From Mrakia gelida (Eukaryota > Basidiomycota > Tremellomycetes > Cystofilobasidiales > Mrakiaceae): DNA of 64,000 nt. Position 1 is the stretch's first letter, and every line of letters starts with the position of its first letter. The translations under genes were made by a program, and so were the position numbers. Below, one piece after another: positions 11,390-23,720 of the stretch. A model generated the notes under the pieces. It had not been told where the DNA came from, did not search any database, and saw only the letters and a list, made by a program, of their open reading frames with translations. The stretch is taken from NCBI GenBank assembly GCA_024345305.1, contig BRON01000018.1, positions 1 to 64,000 on the forward strand. Direction: 5' to 3'.

Positions 11390-12062
11390 AACTGACGAAC
11401 GTCGAAGGGAGGCAAGGTCGAGATGGAGGGAAGGGGAGGAGAGGTGAGCTCAACGCAAGCCGACTCGACGACCGAGAGAGGCCTTCCAACACTCCTACAG
11501 TATCCCTCTACTTCTCCACCTATGGGCCCACTATATATAAGCCGTATGAATTCGCCAGAAGGGAGGAAAGGGAGCAAGAACTCGTCTCGACAGCTTCGAC
11601 AAAGGAAAGGAAGGAGAAAGGTCGAGCTGCCAGCGCATCAAATCGCGAGGTCGAGGGAGGAAGAGGAGAGCCAAGGCGTGCAATGGGAGCGGTTTGCGAT
11701 GGAGGAGGAAGTATACTAGAGTGGTAGGAAAGAGAGAATGAGAAGATAGAGTGAGTAGGAGAGTCTCAGCAGCATGCAATGCATGGGAGGAAGGAGAGTC
11801 AAGCTCAACAAGGCTCCATGAGCGAGGAGCCTCAACCGTATACATCCCTCGAAATCTGAGACCACCAGCATAGGCTCCATAGCCGCCCTACTATATCCTC
11901 CAAGTCTCATCGCGATCCGAGCAAGAGGAGGGGAGAACGAAACGAGAGAAGATGGAGGGAAGGGAGGGAAGGAGGTGGAGGTGGAGCTCACCTCGATCGA
12001 GCTCATTTTCTCCTGCATCCAGCCTTGACGAGAGATAAAAACCAGCTGGGGTTGGTCCCATA
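11390..12062. other. Left end of TLH unit 2, no clear gene
   Basis: Counterpart of 1979-2651. It is diverged around 11640-11760 and otherwise very similar. Short minus-strand frames are open, but no domain is recognisable. Confidence 0.4.
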
Positions 12063-12352
12063 CTACCAAGGAGTCATAATGGAGAAGGAGGGGCAAGGGG
12101 GAAGCGCATGTATAGAGCGAGGGGCAAGGGAAGATGGGGGTTGAGCTTGAACGAACGAGAGGGCCCTTCCATCGACAGGTTCGCTGCCGCTGCGCAACGA
12201 TTCTAGCAGTAACTCGAAATCTGAAAACAGATTAGTCAGGAGGCCGGGTATAGAGAACACGTTCCTCCTTCGAGCGAGCAAATTTTCTTACCACGAGGCT
12301 CAGACTCGCATAGGAGAAAGGAGGAGGAGCTCAGAGGTGAGCTTGAGCTCAT
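12063..12352 (-). CDS. Small protein sharing the TLH leader and N-terminus (unit 2)
   Basis: Second copy of the small gene. Exon 1 is 12352 to 12292, with a GTAAGA donor and TTTTCAG acceptor; exon 2 is 12220 to 12063. The product again starts MSSSS and contains DFELLLESLRSGSEPVDG, and ends SIMTPW instead of SIMSLW. The frame and both splice sites survive in both units although the flanks have diverged, a mild sign that the product or transcript matters. No known domain. Confidence 0.42.
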
Positions 12353-12537
12353 ACCTTTCAACCTCGAGACGTCGGCAAATCTTCACTCTAGAGCTAAGCC
12401 ACCTTTACGGGACATACTAGAGCTATGTACCAACGACTCCAACTTCAGACAAGAGACATCAAAGAGAACCGGAGAAGAAACGAAAGCGGAGCGCAACAAG
12501 ATTCCAAACCAGTACAGAAAGAGGAGGACACGAGTTA

Positions 12538-15500
12538 CTACGTAGGGAGAGAGACAGTCTTGTAGAACCAGAGGAGGAGAAGAGCAGCGTTGGTGAAAGG
12601 AAGTGTAGGGGAGAGCAAACCTAGCCAGAACGAGAACTCCACGTCCTTCTCCTTCGTGATCTTCCACTTGTGATATTCCCTCGTCCCCAGCAGTATCCCT
12701 TCTCCGTCAGACACCCACCCCCAGTCTGATCCAATCCTCCCCTCTTCGATAGCCCTCTTCCTCCAACTCCGATCCCGGAACAGCTGCATGCAAAGAGGAA
12801 CAACCATCTTTGCAGCTCTGAACGGACACCCTCCTCCCATCCCACCCTCCGCCGCCTCCTCGTGCAGCGAGATAGGGAAGAGGCATCCGAAACAGCAGTT
12901 GGAGTAGGTAGAGCGTTGAGCGGTAAGGACTGCGCATGTCTCGAGACTCCTCCAGTTGCAGCCAGTACAGTACGAGCACCTGCGAGAGAAGAGAAGAAAG
13001 CGACGTCAGAACGCGTCGCGGTCAAGAAGGAGAGGCAAACAGAATCGAAAACGTACTCTTTCTTCTTGCTGGGGCATCCGTACTTGTGGAGTGAGGTAGC
13101 GTTGGGAGAGAGTTGAGTGGTTGGGTGAAGGAGGATGCACGACGAGCAGAGGGAGTCGAGGGTTCGGAGGAGGTGGGCAAGTTCGTTGAGGAGGATGTTT
13201 GCTTGAGTATGGAGCTGACGGGATCGGAGGTAGGCTTCGGGGATCTCGGAGGAGTGAGGAACTGTAGGGAAGAGAGAGCTGATGAGGGGAGGAGAGATGG
13301 CTGAGGGGAGGAGGTTGGTGGTTCGGTGGGAGGGGAGGGAGGGAGATTGAGGAGGGGCAACGCGACGACGACGACATTCCGTACAGAGCCCACAGTCTCC
13401 CGACGAGAAATCGTTGAGCTGCTCCTCCAGTGCTTTGGCAATGCAGCTGTTTGGAGAGCGGAAGCGAGGGTCGAACCCGTTTGGGTGGTCGACGAAAAAG
13501 AAAAGCGGCGACTTCTTCCGTTGGAAGTCCCAGACGACGGTCTCCCAGTCTCGACCTCGACCTCCTCCCTGAACGCGCTCGGAGACTGTCCATCCTTTTG
13601 GGTGAGGAAGGAAGATGACGAGGTTGTATTGCTGGAAGAGGAAGGAAGAGAGTTCGGTTGTTGTTCTCGTCCTGACCCGACGCGACGCAAGGGGGGTTGT
13701 GTTTGACTCACCGGACAGTCCAGAGCTTGAATCCCCGCTGTTGTGCAGAACAGATAGTCGATCCTTCCGGCTTCCCAATCCCTGCTCGTTCCATCCATCT
13801 TCCTTGTCTCCTCCACACCCGTCACCGCGTAGTAGACCTCCGTCCTCACCTCGACACCCTTCCTCTCCGCCTCCTCAACCAGCCTTCCTCGTAGCGCGTC
13901 CAGCTCCTTCTTGGTGAATCCAAAGATGATGACTGGAGCTCTAGGAGCAGAGAGGTGACCGTTCCCGAAAGTATCCATCATCGTCTTGAAGACGTCGTCG
14001 CTGTAGTCCAGCTTCACAACGTGGAACGTGACTCCAGGACGACGAAGAGGGAAGTTGAGCTCGGTGAGGGTTGAGTGAAGGAGTGTTCCGGCGTGTCTCC
14101 GTGCTCCCTCAGTCCAGCTGCCGGAGAGAAGGAGGAAGGGAGCTCGCGCGAGTCGAGCGAGGGAGACGTAGCCCATCGACGGCCTCCAATCCGACTGAGT
14201 CGCCCAGGTGTGAGCCTCATCCCCGACGAACTGGAGGACCTTCCCTATGGTGCCGAGGGAAGCGAGGTCCTCTCGAAGCTGCTTGTTGCCTAGCTGCTCG
14301 ATCGAGATGAGGAGGACACCTCGGAGGCTGACGAGAGGGGTTTCGGGAGGGAAGGGGTGGGTGTGGACGTCGAGACTGCTGTTCCGACATCGAGCGTGAA
14401 GCGTAGCGAGGATGGAGCGGAAGGGTGTTATGAAGACGACGAGACGACCAGTAGGGTGACTGCGGTCAAGGAGAGCTTGAAGGAGGGAGAGGAAGGTCTT
14501 GCCCGACCCAACGGGGCTGCTGAGAAGGTAATCGGTTCCTCCGCGGATGATCTTGGCAGCAGCTTCGAGCTGGTTCTCGTAGAGCTCCGCTGATGGGTTG
14601 CCGGTCCACTCCCGAAGAAGGCTGGTGATGACGTCCGCTTGGGAGTAGGGAGGAGGAACGAGGAGAGGGGAGGGTTCGGGAGGAACGCGAGGAGGCGGAG
14701 GAGGAGGAGGAGGGGGACTGGATCCGTCGAAGTCGTCCATGTCGTCGTCGAAGTCGACACCGTCCGTGAGAGCTTGGAGATCGAGAGGAGTCCGGCTTCT
14801 TGAGGATACTTCCACCGCACTTGATGAAAGAATCGAACTCCTCTCCTCCTCCAAGACTGGGTCTCTCGCGCTGTCTCCTCCTCCTGACGCGTCGTCTCGA
14901 CTTAGCTCCATCGGCTCGGATCCTTCGTCGTCGTACCCTGAGACTGGAGGAGGGGAGGGTGGTGCTGGTGTGGGACGTTTGAAGAGAGGTTGGGAGGAAG
15001 AGAGAGAAGAGGAGGAGGGACGCTTGGAGGAGAGCTGAAGAGAAGGAGAGGAAGAGAGACGCGTCAGTCAGGCGAGGGACGTCGCCAGAAGAGAGAACGG
15101 AGGAAGGACTCACCGACGGATGAGAGCTACGCCCAAGAAACAGATCCAGCCTGTCGGGCAAGCGATCGATCTTGAGAACCTGCGTAGCGGAGGGGGAAGA
15201 GGAGGGTTGGTCAGAACGAGGGGTCGAGTGAAGATCGAGAACGAGCCTGGAGGCAAAGACTCACAGGATCCACTCCCAACGCGAGTTGATACAGGCTCAC
15301 AACCCTCATCGCATTCGTTGCATCTCCAAAAGCAGCCAAGTCCCGAATCCCACCACTCGAATCCGTGTTTCCGTAAGCCGCCTCGTCCGTCTTGAGCGAG
15401 TGGCCTCGTTGGCTCGACTGAGTCTCCAGAGCGACGAGGAGTCCGTTGGCGTCTGATCCGAGGAGAGGGAGGATGATCCGACTGATGAAGACTTCGGCGT

Positions 15501-18500
15501 GTCGAACCGTTTGGAGCCCGACTCCCGACGAGGAGCCTGACAAGACGAAGGCGAGCTTGAGGTGGGATCGGAGGTCGGCGGCGACGATCTGCTTCCCGAC
15601 ACCGTCTGTCCAAAGGAACGTCCTGAAGGTGGTCTGAACGGCGAGGTTGTTGTCCAGAGGGCTGAGAGAGTGGAGGAGGGAGAGAAGGTAGAGAGCGAAG
15701 GGTTGTACGACTCCGAAGAGCTGGATGACGAGAGGCACGAGGGTCGGAGACACGAAGCGATGGATGGTCTTCGTTCCTGTCTTGTTGACCTCCGTACGAA
15801 TGGCGAGTCGGTTGGAGGTGATGAAGAGAGAGGAACCGTGGTCGACCGTTCGGGTGAGCTGCTGAGTAACGAGTTCCGAAGCCCGACCTCCAGGGGAGGA
15901 GAGGTGGATGGCGACGAGGACGTTGAGCTTCGCGGCGGCGAGGGAGTGAAGGAAGGCTCGGGCGTGAGGAAGGTTGAGCTGGGGTTTGAGAGGATCCGAG
16001 GGGTTTGAGATCCAGAGCTTGGAGTTGGAGAGAGAGAGGGAGAGGAGGAGAGCCTGTTGGTTCCGAGGTATCCCGAGCTTGATGCAGTTTGATGGATCCG
16101 TGAAGATCGATCCCCCAACCTCTCCCGCAACTCCTCCGACCGTCACTCCTTTCATCGTTCGGCCAACTGCTGAGAGGTCCGCCGAGAAGGTGAGGGTCTT
16201 GATCGAGGAAGTAGCTGATGCGATGGCTCCCTTGGCTGCGTCGGCGATAGCGGTGAGGGAGATGAAGCGGTTGTAGGAGAGGAGAGGGAGGAGGTGGCCT
16301 TCGACTGGGTCGTGGAGGGGTTGGATGGAGACGACGGGTCCAGCAGCGGTGATGGCGTGGGAGATGGGATAGCGAGTAGCTCGAAGGACGACGAAGGGTG
16401 TGACTTGAGCTCCGTTGGGGTGAGCTGTGACGAGTTCGAAGAGCGGCGAGTTGAGACTGAGAAAGAAGAAAGAGAGAGGTAAGCGACGCGTTTCGAACCC
16501 CAAAGCGATCAAGACAACCGACTTACCCTCTCGACACTGGCACTGCTCCAGCCTCAGCTTCATCCAACTCCCTAACCTCTCCCCATCCAATCTCGTCCAG
16601 CACTAGGCGGTAGACGACGAGTCGAACGAAGAACTCGCAGGACGCGAGCTGAGGTCCGAACGATCCGATCTCCCGAAAGCCTCCTCCAGCAGCAAGGGAA
16701 AGGCAGATTAGGAACTGATCTAGGACCATCTGGCCCCGAGGAGGAGTGGATGAGTATCGAGGGGAGTAGATCGCAAGGAGGAACTGGAGGAGGGCGTCCT
16801 GAACCTCCTTTGACTCCTCGACTCCTCCTCTCCCTTCTCCTCCGACGACCCCGTTCGGCTGGGTGAGGACGTCCCTCTGGAGGACTTGACGGAGGGTGTT
16901 GGCTGCGAGTACCATCCGCTCGGTGGTGTGGAAGGAGGGAAGGTCGATGGAGGTGGTGAAGGAGGAGGAGGAGGGAGGAGGGGAGATGATTGGAGAAGGT
17001 GCGAGCTCGCCCTGAGGGATGGGGATGGGGTTCCGGTAGACCGTTGGCGTGACCCTGAGGGCGAAGAGGATGAGCGAGCTCGAGTCCCTGCTGTATCGTT
17101 TGAGGGTCGAATCCGCGAGCCGCGGCTTGAAGATCCTCGTCTGTCCCTTCCCTCCTCGCTCTTCCTCGACCATGTCCTCCGAGATCTGCACCGACCCGTC
17201 CCCCATCCCGATCTTCCTCGCCACAGCAAACTCGCTCGGACTCGTCCCGTACTTCCAAATCCCTAAGGCGAGATCCTGAACGTGGACCCAGACGTTTCGC
17301 AGAGGGTCGCGGTCTTCAATTCGAGTCTTGTCCGAGGATCAGTAGTTGTGGGCGGGGGAGATGGCTGAGCGAAGGATGGCGAGAGGGTAGGGTTGGATGA
17401 AGGAGCCGTAGCCGAGAGGGTTCTGGTAGACTGGTTGGTGGTAGAGGGAATTGTCGAGCTTGTCGCTGGGGGTGGGAAGGGAGGAGAGTATCTTGTCCTG
17501 CTGCTTGAGAAGGAAGGCTGCTGATGCCGAGAGGGGATCCGATCGTGGGACCTTGGGAGGGGGAGGAGGAACAAAGTTGGTGGAGTCGTGGGAGGGAGGA
17601 GGAACGGCGAAGGCGGGGGAGTGAGCGTCGGGGAAGAGCCGTTGGAAGTAGGCGGGAGTGGGAGCGAGGTTCGTTCCTCCGTGCCTCTTGTGACGGTGGC
17701 TTCGGAGGGAGTCGCCATTCTTGTAGACAGCTCCACAGCTCCCACACCCTATTCCTGACCTCACAGCGAGTCCCTCGACCATAGGGAAGGTCGAGCCTGA
17801 ACTCGTCGAGAGGAGGAGGCCGATCGCGTCTTGGTTGTTGGCGAGGGAAGCGTAGTCGGAGGTGTCGAGAGAGGAAGAGAGGTTGAGGAGGTGGGTGGCA
17901 TCTCGGGTGAGAGTCTTCCGCTGGGAGGAGGAGAGGGACGGAGTGTAGAGTGAAAGATGGTGTCCGATGCGAGAGGGACGAACACCTCCTCCGTGGGAGT
18001 CCTCGTGGGTTGAGATGACGAGGCCGATGCGAGTGTTAACAGCAAGAGAGGCGATATTGAGAGCAGGAGTGGCTGAGAGGAGGAAGAGGAGAAAGGTCAG
18101 CGTCAGGAAGGAAGGGGGAGAGCAAGGAGGAGGGAGGAGAAGAAGAACGAACTGGCGAGATGAGGTAGCTTCCAGAACGCGTCTCGAACGAAAGATCCTC
18201 CGATCGTGAGTCCCCTGAGGCTGTTGTTCCCAGCCCCGTCGTCTCTACGAACCGATGCTGTTGAGCCTGATGGAGGGAAGAAGGGTTTGAGGATCAGCAC
18301 GAGTCCATACTCTCGAGCGAGAGAGCAAACGAGAGTGACGGAACAGGACGCGAGAGACTCACCATCATCCGAAGAGACCTCGCCCTCAACTCCATCCATC
18401 CCGCATGCAGCACCAACCCCTCCACCTTCTGGAAGGTTCCCATCCTCCCCACCACCAACCTCTCTCCCATCAGCAACCTTGCGGTCCTTCCCCTTCCTCG

Positions 18501-20404
18501 TCCCACTCAAGCTCAACCCACTCGCACTCCCTCCAACTCCCTGGCCACCACCTCGCTCGGTCTCTTCCTCTCCCTCCCCCTTGTCCATCCCAGAACCAAA
18601 CCCTTCCCCATCCCCTAGGTGAGCAGGGTGAGCAGGCACCTCCTCCTCCAGCGGATCCTGTGTTGGCGGAGGGGGAGTGTCGGGTTGGGGAGAGGGAGAT
18701 GGAGAGTGGACGAGAGGAGAAGGGAAGAGCGGATGCAGAGGTTCAGCCACCGTGCAGGTCTTCCAGTGCTCGTGGAGAGCAGAGGGAGTTGGAGAGAGGT
18801 GAGGTTGATCATGAGGGCGAGGGCAGGGGAAGGATCCGTTGCTGCCTCGAGGAACTGAGAGGAGAGAGGGGAAGGAACGAGAGGGAGGGAGCAATGGGTT
18901 GAGTGTCGAGCTTGAACGAAGCAAACACAAGCACGGTGAAGATAGATGCAAGCGCACCTTTGAGACCTCCAGAAAGACGAACTTGAACCTGGTGAACATC
19001 CTTCACATGCTGAGTGAGTTTGGCGAGGGTGGAGAAGGGTGAGAGGTCCCGGCAGAGCGCTCTCGAGCAAGAGAAGCTCATCTGCTCGAGCACGAAGGGG
19101 AGAAGGCCAATCGAGAGTCAGAACAGAACCAAGTGGTGGGTGGACGGTATGGGAGGATGGGTGCATGTAAGAGGAACATACAGTATCAAAGAAAGAACCT
19201 GAGAGTGGAAGGGGAAGGAGGAAGAGCGAGCCAGGTGAAGGAAGGAACGATGGTCAGCTCGAGCTCGCAACTCCTCCTTCCTTCTCCTTCGTTCCTCCTT
19301 CCCTCTCCCTTCCCTCCCCTTCCAAAGGCAGATCACACCTCATCCGACCTTTCCGTACCCCCACCTCCATAGCAGAAAGCGAAAGACTCACCCGAATCCT
19401 ACGAGAAGGTCTCTCGAGCGCTCGTTCAGCGAGGGTTCCAAAGGGGAAGGAGGTTTGGCTGAGGTCGCTCTCGAAGGAAGCTCAAGAGGGTTCTGGCAGT
19501 AGATCAGGTCTGTTGGATGGGTAGCAGTAGAGGAGGAGTGATGAAGAAGTTCCTGGTAGAGAGGGAAGGGGAGGAAAGAGGGTCAGCATCGAGTTTGCCC
19601 GTGGAGGAGGGAAAGGAAGGAGGAGGGGAAGACCGAGTCATGAGCGAGGGAGCCTGCTCCTCCTTCCTTCCAACGAGAGACCTTCCCAGCATACATCCAC
19701 GTTCTCAGTGGGTTCTATACACCCCAAAGACTTCTCTCCCAACATAGAAGCTCAAGAGAAAGGACTTCCCTTCCATTGCGAGAGGAGGAGGGGTTGAGGA
19801 AAGGGAAGCGATAAGGGAGCGATAAGGCGAGGGAGCTCACCAAGTCTGCCGTTCAAGCACTGCTCCAGTGGGTCCTTGGGAGGGAGGCTGGTGATCCCTC
19901 GTAGGATCTGACAAGTTGTTGGTAGAGGAAGTGGGAAATGGAAAAAGGTGTCAAGGGAAGAGGTCGATGTGGTTGGGAGAGAGAGCAGCTCCGCGACTTC
20001 TCGTCGAAGACACGGGATGGACTCGGAGCTCGTCCCCCTGGGTCCACGGCTTTGTAGATCCACCGATTTATGAAACCACCCTCCCATCGCCCAGGTCGAT
20101 TCTAGAGTACCAAAGAGGCAGGAGGTCCAGGAAGAGTCCAGCTGCTGTTGTAGGAGGTAAGCGAGGGAGGAAGGAGAGAGGGGAGGAGGTTGATGCTGAG
20201 CTTGAACGAACGAGGTCTTTCCATCGACAGGTTTGCTGCCACTGCGCCAGCGTTCTCGCAGTGAATCGGAATCTGAGAAAAGCCTAGTCAGGAAACTAGG
20301 TATAGAGAGCACGCTCCCTCTTCGAGCGAGCAACTTTTCTTACCACGAGGCTCAGACTCGCATAGGAGAAAGGAAGAGGAGCTGGGAGGTGAGCTTGAGC
20401 TCAT
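12538..20404 (-). pseudogene. TLH helicase gene, unit 2, with premature stop
   Basis: Same architecture as the unit 1 gene. The start ATG is at 20404, fingers CSRALC/HVKDVH near 18960-19090 and CGSC/HRHKRH near 17680-17745, the middle region 17224-15211, and a helicase with PVGSGKT and DEAH (14911-13022). At 17339-17341 the codon that is CGA in units 1 and 3 (N-Y-R-S-S-D) is TGA. Translation would stop after the third finger, before the helicase. The frames on both sides are otherwise open, so the loss is recent. The change is C to T at a CpG. A truncated zinc-finger protein could still be made. Several exon joins are inferred from unit 1. Confidence 0.7.
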
Positions 20405-20763
20405 ACCTTTCAACCTCGAGACGTCGGCAAATCTTCACTCTAGAGCTAAGCCCTCTTTACTGGACATACTAGAGCTATGTACCAACGACTCCAGCTCTTT
20501 ACAATCCGCGGTTTCGGCCTTGAGTATACAGAGAAGCTGAAAGAGAGAGGATGGAGCTCCTCCGAAAAGAACTCGCGGAAGTCAGCTCGAGCTCGCCCTC
20601 TTCATCGTTTTGAGGTACCTCTCGGGAGAGTCGCTGTCGACAATGCAGATTTTATCGTATGAATCTGTACTTCTGATACATTGTGCTTCATAGGTAGATC
20701 TCTCTGGTCGTTTTTCCCGTTTGCGATTTGGTGGAGGGAGGAGGGAGAACGAAGCGACGCAAA
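20405..20763 (-). promoter_or_regulatory. TLH upstream region, unit 2
   Basis: Counterpart of 10922-11277. The block with CGAGACGTCGGCAAATC and CTCTAGAGCTAAGCC lies next to the start codon. It is conserved with unit 3 and with the copied leaders at 2942 and 12353. Confidence 0.45.
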
Positions 20764-20873
20764 GTCCGTCAAGTCCGTCAAGGCTGCTGGAACGGTCGGA
20801 CTTGACGGATCCGTCAAGTCGACTTGACGGAATCGACCGTTCCTGCTAGCAGGAACGGCACGCATATCGTTAG
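20764..20873. repeat. TLH unit 2 right terminus: fourfold 7 bp palindromic module plus hairpin
   Basis: GTCCG, TCAAGTC (20769-20775), a 23 nt linker ending GGAACGGTCG, GACTTGA (20799-20805), CGGATCCG, TCAAGTC (20814-20820), GACTTGA (20821-20827), CGGAATCGACCGTTCC, hairpin CGTTCCTG-CTAG-CAGGAACG, and the GTTAG end at 20869-20873. All four copies of the word match exactly. The flanking frame matches unit 1, but the word is different. The linker also starts with an extra partial copy, CGTCAAG. Confidence 0.9.
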
Positions 20874-23359
20874 AGCTCCCTGCGAGAGAGCGATGAACTC
20901 CGCCTCTGTCGAGGACTTGGAGATTGCTCTCTGTCTTCTGCTTGCCCAAACGACAGTGCTGCCGTAGAGCTTGACGACGTAGCCCGTGGTTGATCGACGC
21001 GTTTCGTGATCGCCCGCGTAGTCTGCGTCCGTCCACATCTCGAGCAACGGAGCTTCTTGATTTCCTCCCAAGACTAGGCCATGATGTGATGTTCCTGCTA
21101 GATAGCGGAAGATCCGATGGATCGCTGACCAGTGGATCTCTCGGGGGTCGCTACTGAATCGACTCACGACTCCCAGTGAGAAGGCGAGGTCGGGTCTCGT
21201 GCAAACCATGAGATACATTAGTGATCCCACAGCCTGGAGGTACCGACTTTGGTTCACTCGCTCTAGATCCTGCTTCGAAAGGTCCTGCTCGATCATGAGC
21301 TGCTTGTGCTCGTCCATCGGAGTTCGGGCTGGTCTCGAAGTCGACGTGTCGAAGCGGCTTAGAACCTCCTTGACATATCGTGACTGAGATAAGGTGATCG
21401 TCCTACGAGATCGATCCCTCTTGACTTCCATCCCGAGCATCAAACCGTCTGAGAGATCGCCTCGGTCATCGATCGTGAATGCTTCTTTGGTGAGACGCAT
21501 GATCTCGTCGACTTCCTTTTCTGAGGAAGCTGCGACTGCGAAGTCGTCAACGTACTGGATCAGCATCCGTCTCTTCTTGTCCTTCCAGCCCACGTATAGG
21601 CAGGTGTCTGCTTCGAGAACCTCCAGATCGATGGTGGTGAAGAAGGAACGAGAGTGGTTCGCAAACGCGAGGGGCGATTGCTTGAGTCCGTAAATCGCCT
21701 TGAGGAGATGAGCGACTAGCTTCTTCCCCCCTTCGCCCCTCGTTTCGTAACCAGTTGGCTGATCCATATAGACGGTTTCGACGAGTCGGGCGGTGAGAAA
21801 GGCGGTCTTAAAGTCTCCTTGTCGGAGCTCTAGGTCTTCGCGTGCGGCGATGGTGAGAAAGGTTCGGAAAGAGTTCAGGTGTAGGACAGGCGCGTAGGTT
21901 TCGTTGTAGTCGATCCCGTCGCGTTGGGTGTATCCTTTGGCGACCCATCTTGCCTTGAACTTTTCGACCTTCCCCCCCTTGTCTCGCTTGAGCGCGTAGA
22001 CCCACCTTCCTCCCACTGCCTTCGCGTCGAGAGGAAGTTCAGTCAGTTCCCAAACTCCGTTTGCTTCCATCGATTCCATCTCAGCGTCCATGGCTTGTTT
22101 CCAGAACGCCGAGTGAGGAGAAGATAGTGCTTCCTTCGTTGAAGATGGTACTGCTGGTTCAGGTAACGCTGCGAGATCCGGGGTGGTGTCGGGGTGGGCG
22201 AGACGAACAAAGTTCACGAATTCTTCTGGTTGAACTTCGCGCTTTCGATTTCGCATACCTCTACCATAGCTCCCACTGTCGTCGACCACGTCTTGATCAA
22301 CGACAGGGACGTACTCCCAGGATGGCTTTGCCTGTTTGGGAGTTGGAGGTTTCAACGGAACGACGTCGGGGATGTCCGCGTCTTCCTCGACCTCTTCGAT
22401 CCTGGGAGCCGTCAGATCCAGCGTCACCATCTTCCCCCCCAGCGAGTTTCGCGGCAGTTGCTCGTCGAACTCAACGTTTCGGGAGTAGTAGATCTTTCCA
22501 GTGTCGGTCCTCAGCAATCGATAAGCCTTCTTCCCAAGGTCTTCGCCGTAGCCAAGAAGGATCGTTTGGATCGTCTTCGACTCGTGCTTCTGACGGTCGG
22601 GGTTGTGAGCGTAGGCGATTGAGCCAAACGTTCGGAGATGGGCAAGGGGAGGTTTTTCCTCGTAGTACGCTTCGTAGGGCGTCTTTCCTCTGTTCGGCGA
22701 GGAGGGGAGGCGGTTGATCAGATAAGTCGCGGTCATCATCGCCTCGACCCAGAAACGCCTCCGATCTCCTGGAAGATTCTCTGAGTCGTGCAGTAGACAC
22801 GTGATCTTCTCTTCTAGGGTTCGGTTTCCTCGCTCTACCTTCCCATTCTGCTCGGGTGTCGCGGGAATCGTTGTTTCAGCCTTGATCCCCTCCTTTTTGA
22901 GGTAAGCTTTGAATGCGTCTGAGGTGAACTCCCCGCCGTTATCCGACCGTAGGACCTTCACCTTCTGATCTCTCTCCTTCTCGACCTGAGTCTTCCAGAC
23001 CTTAAAAGTCTCCAATGCTTCGGACTTTCGCTCGAGGGCGTATGTCCAGTGGAAGTTCGTCGCGTCATCCCAGATCGCCATCATGTAGCGCTTTCTAGTA
23101 ATCGACTCAACCGGCATTGGTCCTTGGAGGTCGGTATGTACGCGTGCGAGAGGAGTGGAGGATCGGCTCGTGCTGTCGTGGAATGGTGACTTGTGTTGTT
23201 TTCCTTTGAGGCAAACGACGCACGGCGCTTCTGTGATTTTGTTGAGATCCTCCTCGTTGAATTTTGGGATGACTCCGTCGGCTGAGAGTCTCCTCATTGC
23301 TGTGACTGACGCGTGTCCCAACCTCCGGTGAAGAAGAACTGCTTGGTCGGCCGTTGCCG
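20874..23359 (-). pseudogene. Ty1/copia pol fragment, open frame, cut at both ends
   Basis: The minus strand encodes, in order: the end of the gag-pre-integrase zinc region (HRRLGHAS and CVVC), integrase with the D-D-E residues in VHTDLQG, RSDNGGEF and NGKVERGNR, reverse transcriptase with YVDD at 21543-21554, and RNase H with WTDADYAGD and SSTEAEFIALSQ. It has no internal stop. It lacks gag, protease, the last part of RNase H and both LTRs. The frame runs straight into the gypsy LTR at 23360 on one side and into the TLH unit 2 GTTAG end on the other. The intact frame suggests recent truncation. It is not functional alone. Confidence 0.9.
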
Positions 23360-23718
23360 TGTCAGGGAATCAGGTTTCAGCTCCTTCTTGTTTCACTCTC
23401 CCTTACTCTTTCCCTTTCTTCCCCCTACTTCCCTTTCACCGCTACTAGTCCTTTGTTCTCAGCTACGCGTTCTGCCTTTGTCCCTTTGTTCATAACTCTT
23501 CCCCTGTTATTGTTTCAGCCTTCAAAGTCTTTTGTTCTTTCTTCCCTTTGATCGCTTCGCCTCCCTTAAATATGTTCGCCTCGCTTTTCACTTTCTAACC
23601 TCTATCTTGAATCACCTTTGGATCATACCTCGTCCTCGTTCCTCGATAAGCACCTGACTTCTCTTCGTCGCGTCGCTCTCGTTCCCTCGCCATCCCCGCT
23701 CCTCGCTCGATCCTCACA
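23360..23718 (+). repeat. 5' LTR of the gypsy element
   Basis: Starts TGTCAGGGAATC and ends TCCTCACA. It differs from the 3' LTR at three sites, TTG here for TCG there once and the reverse twice. It directly abuts the open copia frame. Confidence 0.95.
23566..23612 (+). promoter_or_regulatory. LTR core promoter and likely transcript start
   Basis: TTAAATATG at 23566-23574 is a TATA-like box. About 30 nt downstream lies ATCTTGAAT (23604-23612), the exact complement of the putative primer-binding site. In self-priming elements the 5' end of the mRNA anneals to that site, so transcription probably starts close to 23604. This is inference from pairing and spacing. Confidence 0.55.
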
Positions 23719-23720
23719 TA

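Larger units (their letters stand above)
11390..20873 (-). mobile_element. TLH unit 2 (~9.5 kb, head-to-tail with unit 1)
   Basis: A full-length second unit, closely similar to unit 1 over its whole length by eye. It starts with AACTGACGAACGTCG directly after the GTTAG of unit 1 and ends with its own GTTAG at 20873, where a truncated copia element follows. Gene order and orientation are the same. The main differences are small indels, scattered transitions, and the 7 bp word in its terminus. Confidence 0.7.

Noticed and set aside
20874..20920. Copia as the target whose missing half lies on the far side of the TLH tandem.
   Set aside because: The sequence left of unit 1 (satellite, G-free tract, telomere) shows no copia 3' end, so a simple insertion into copia is not supported here.
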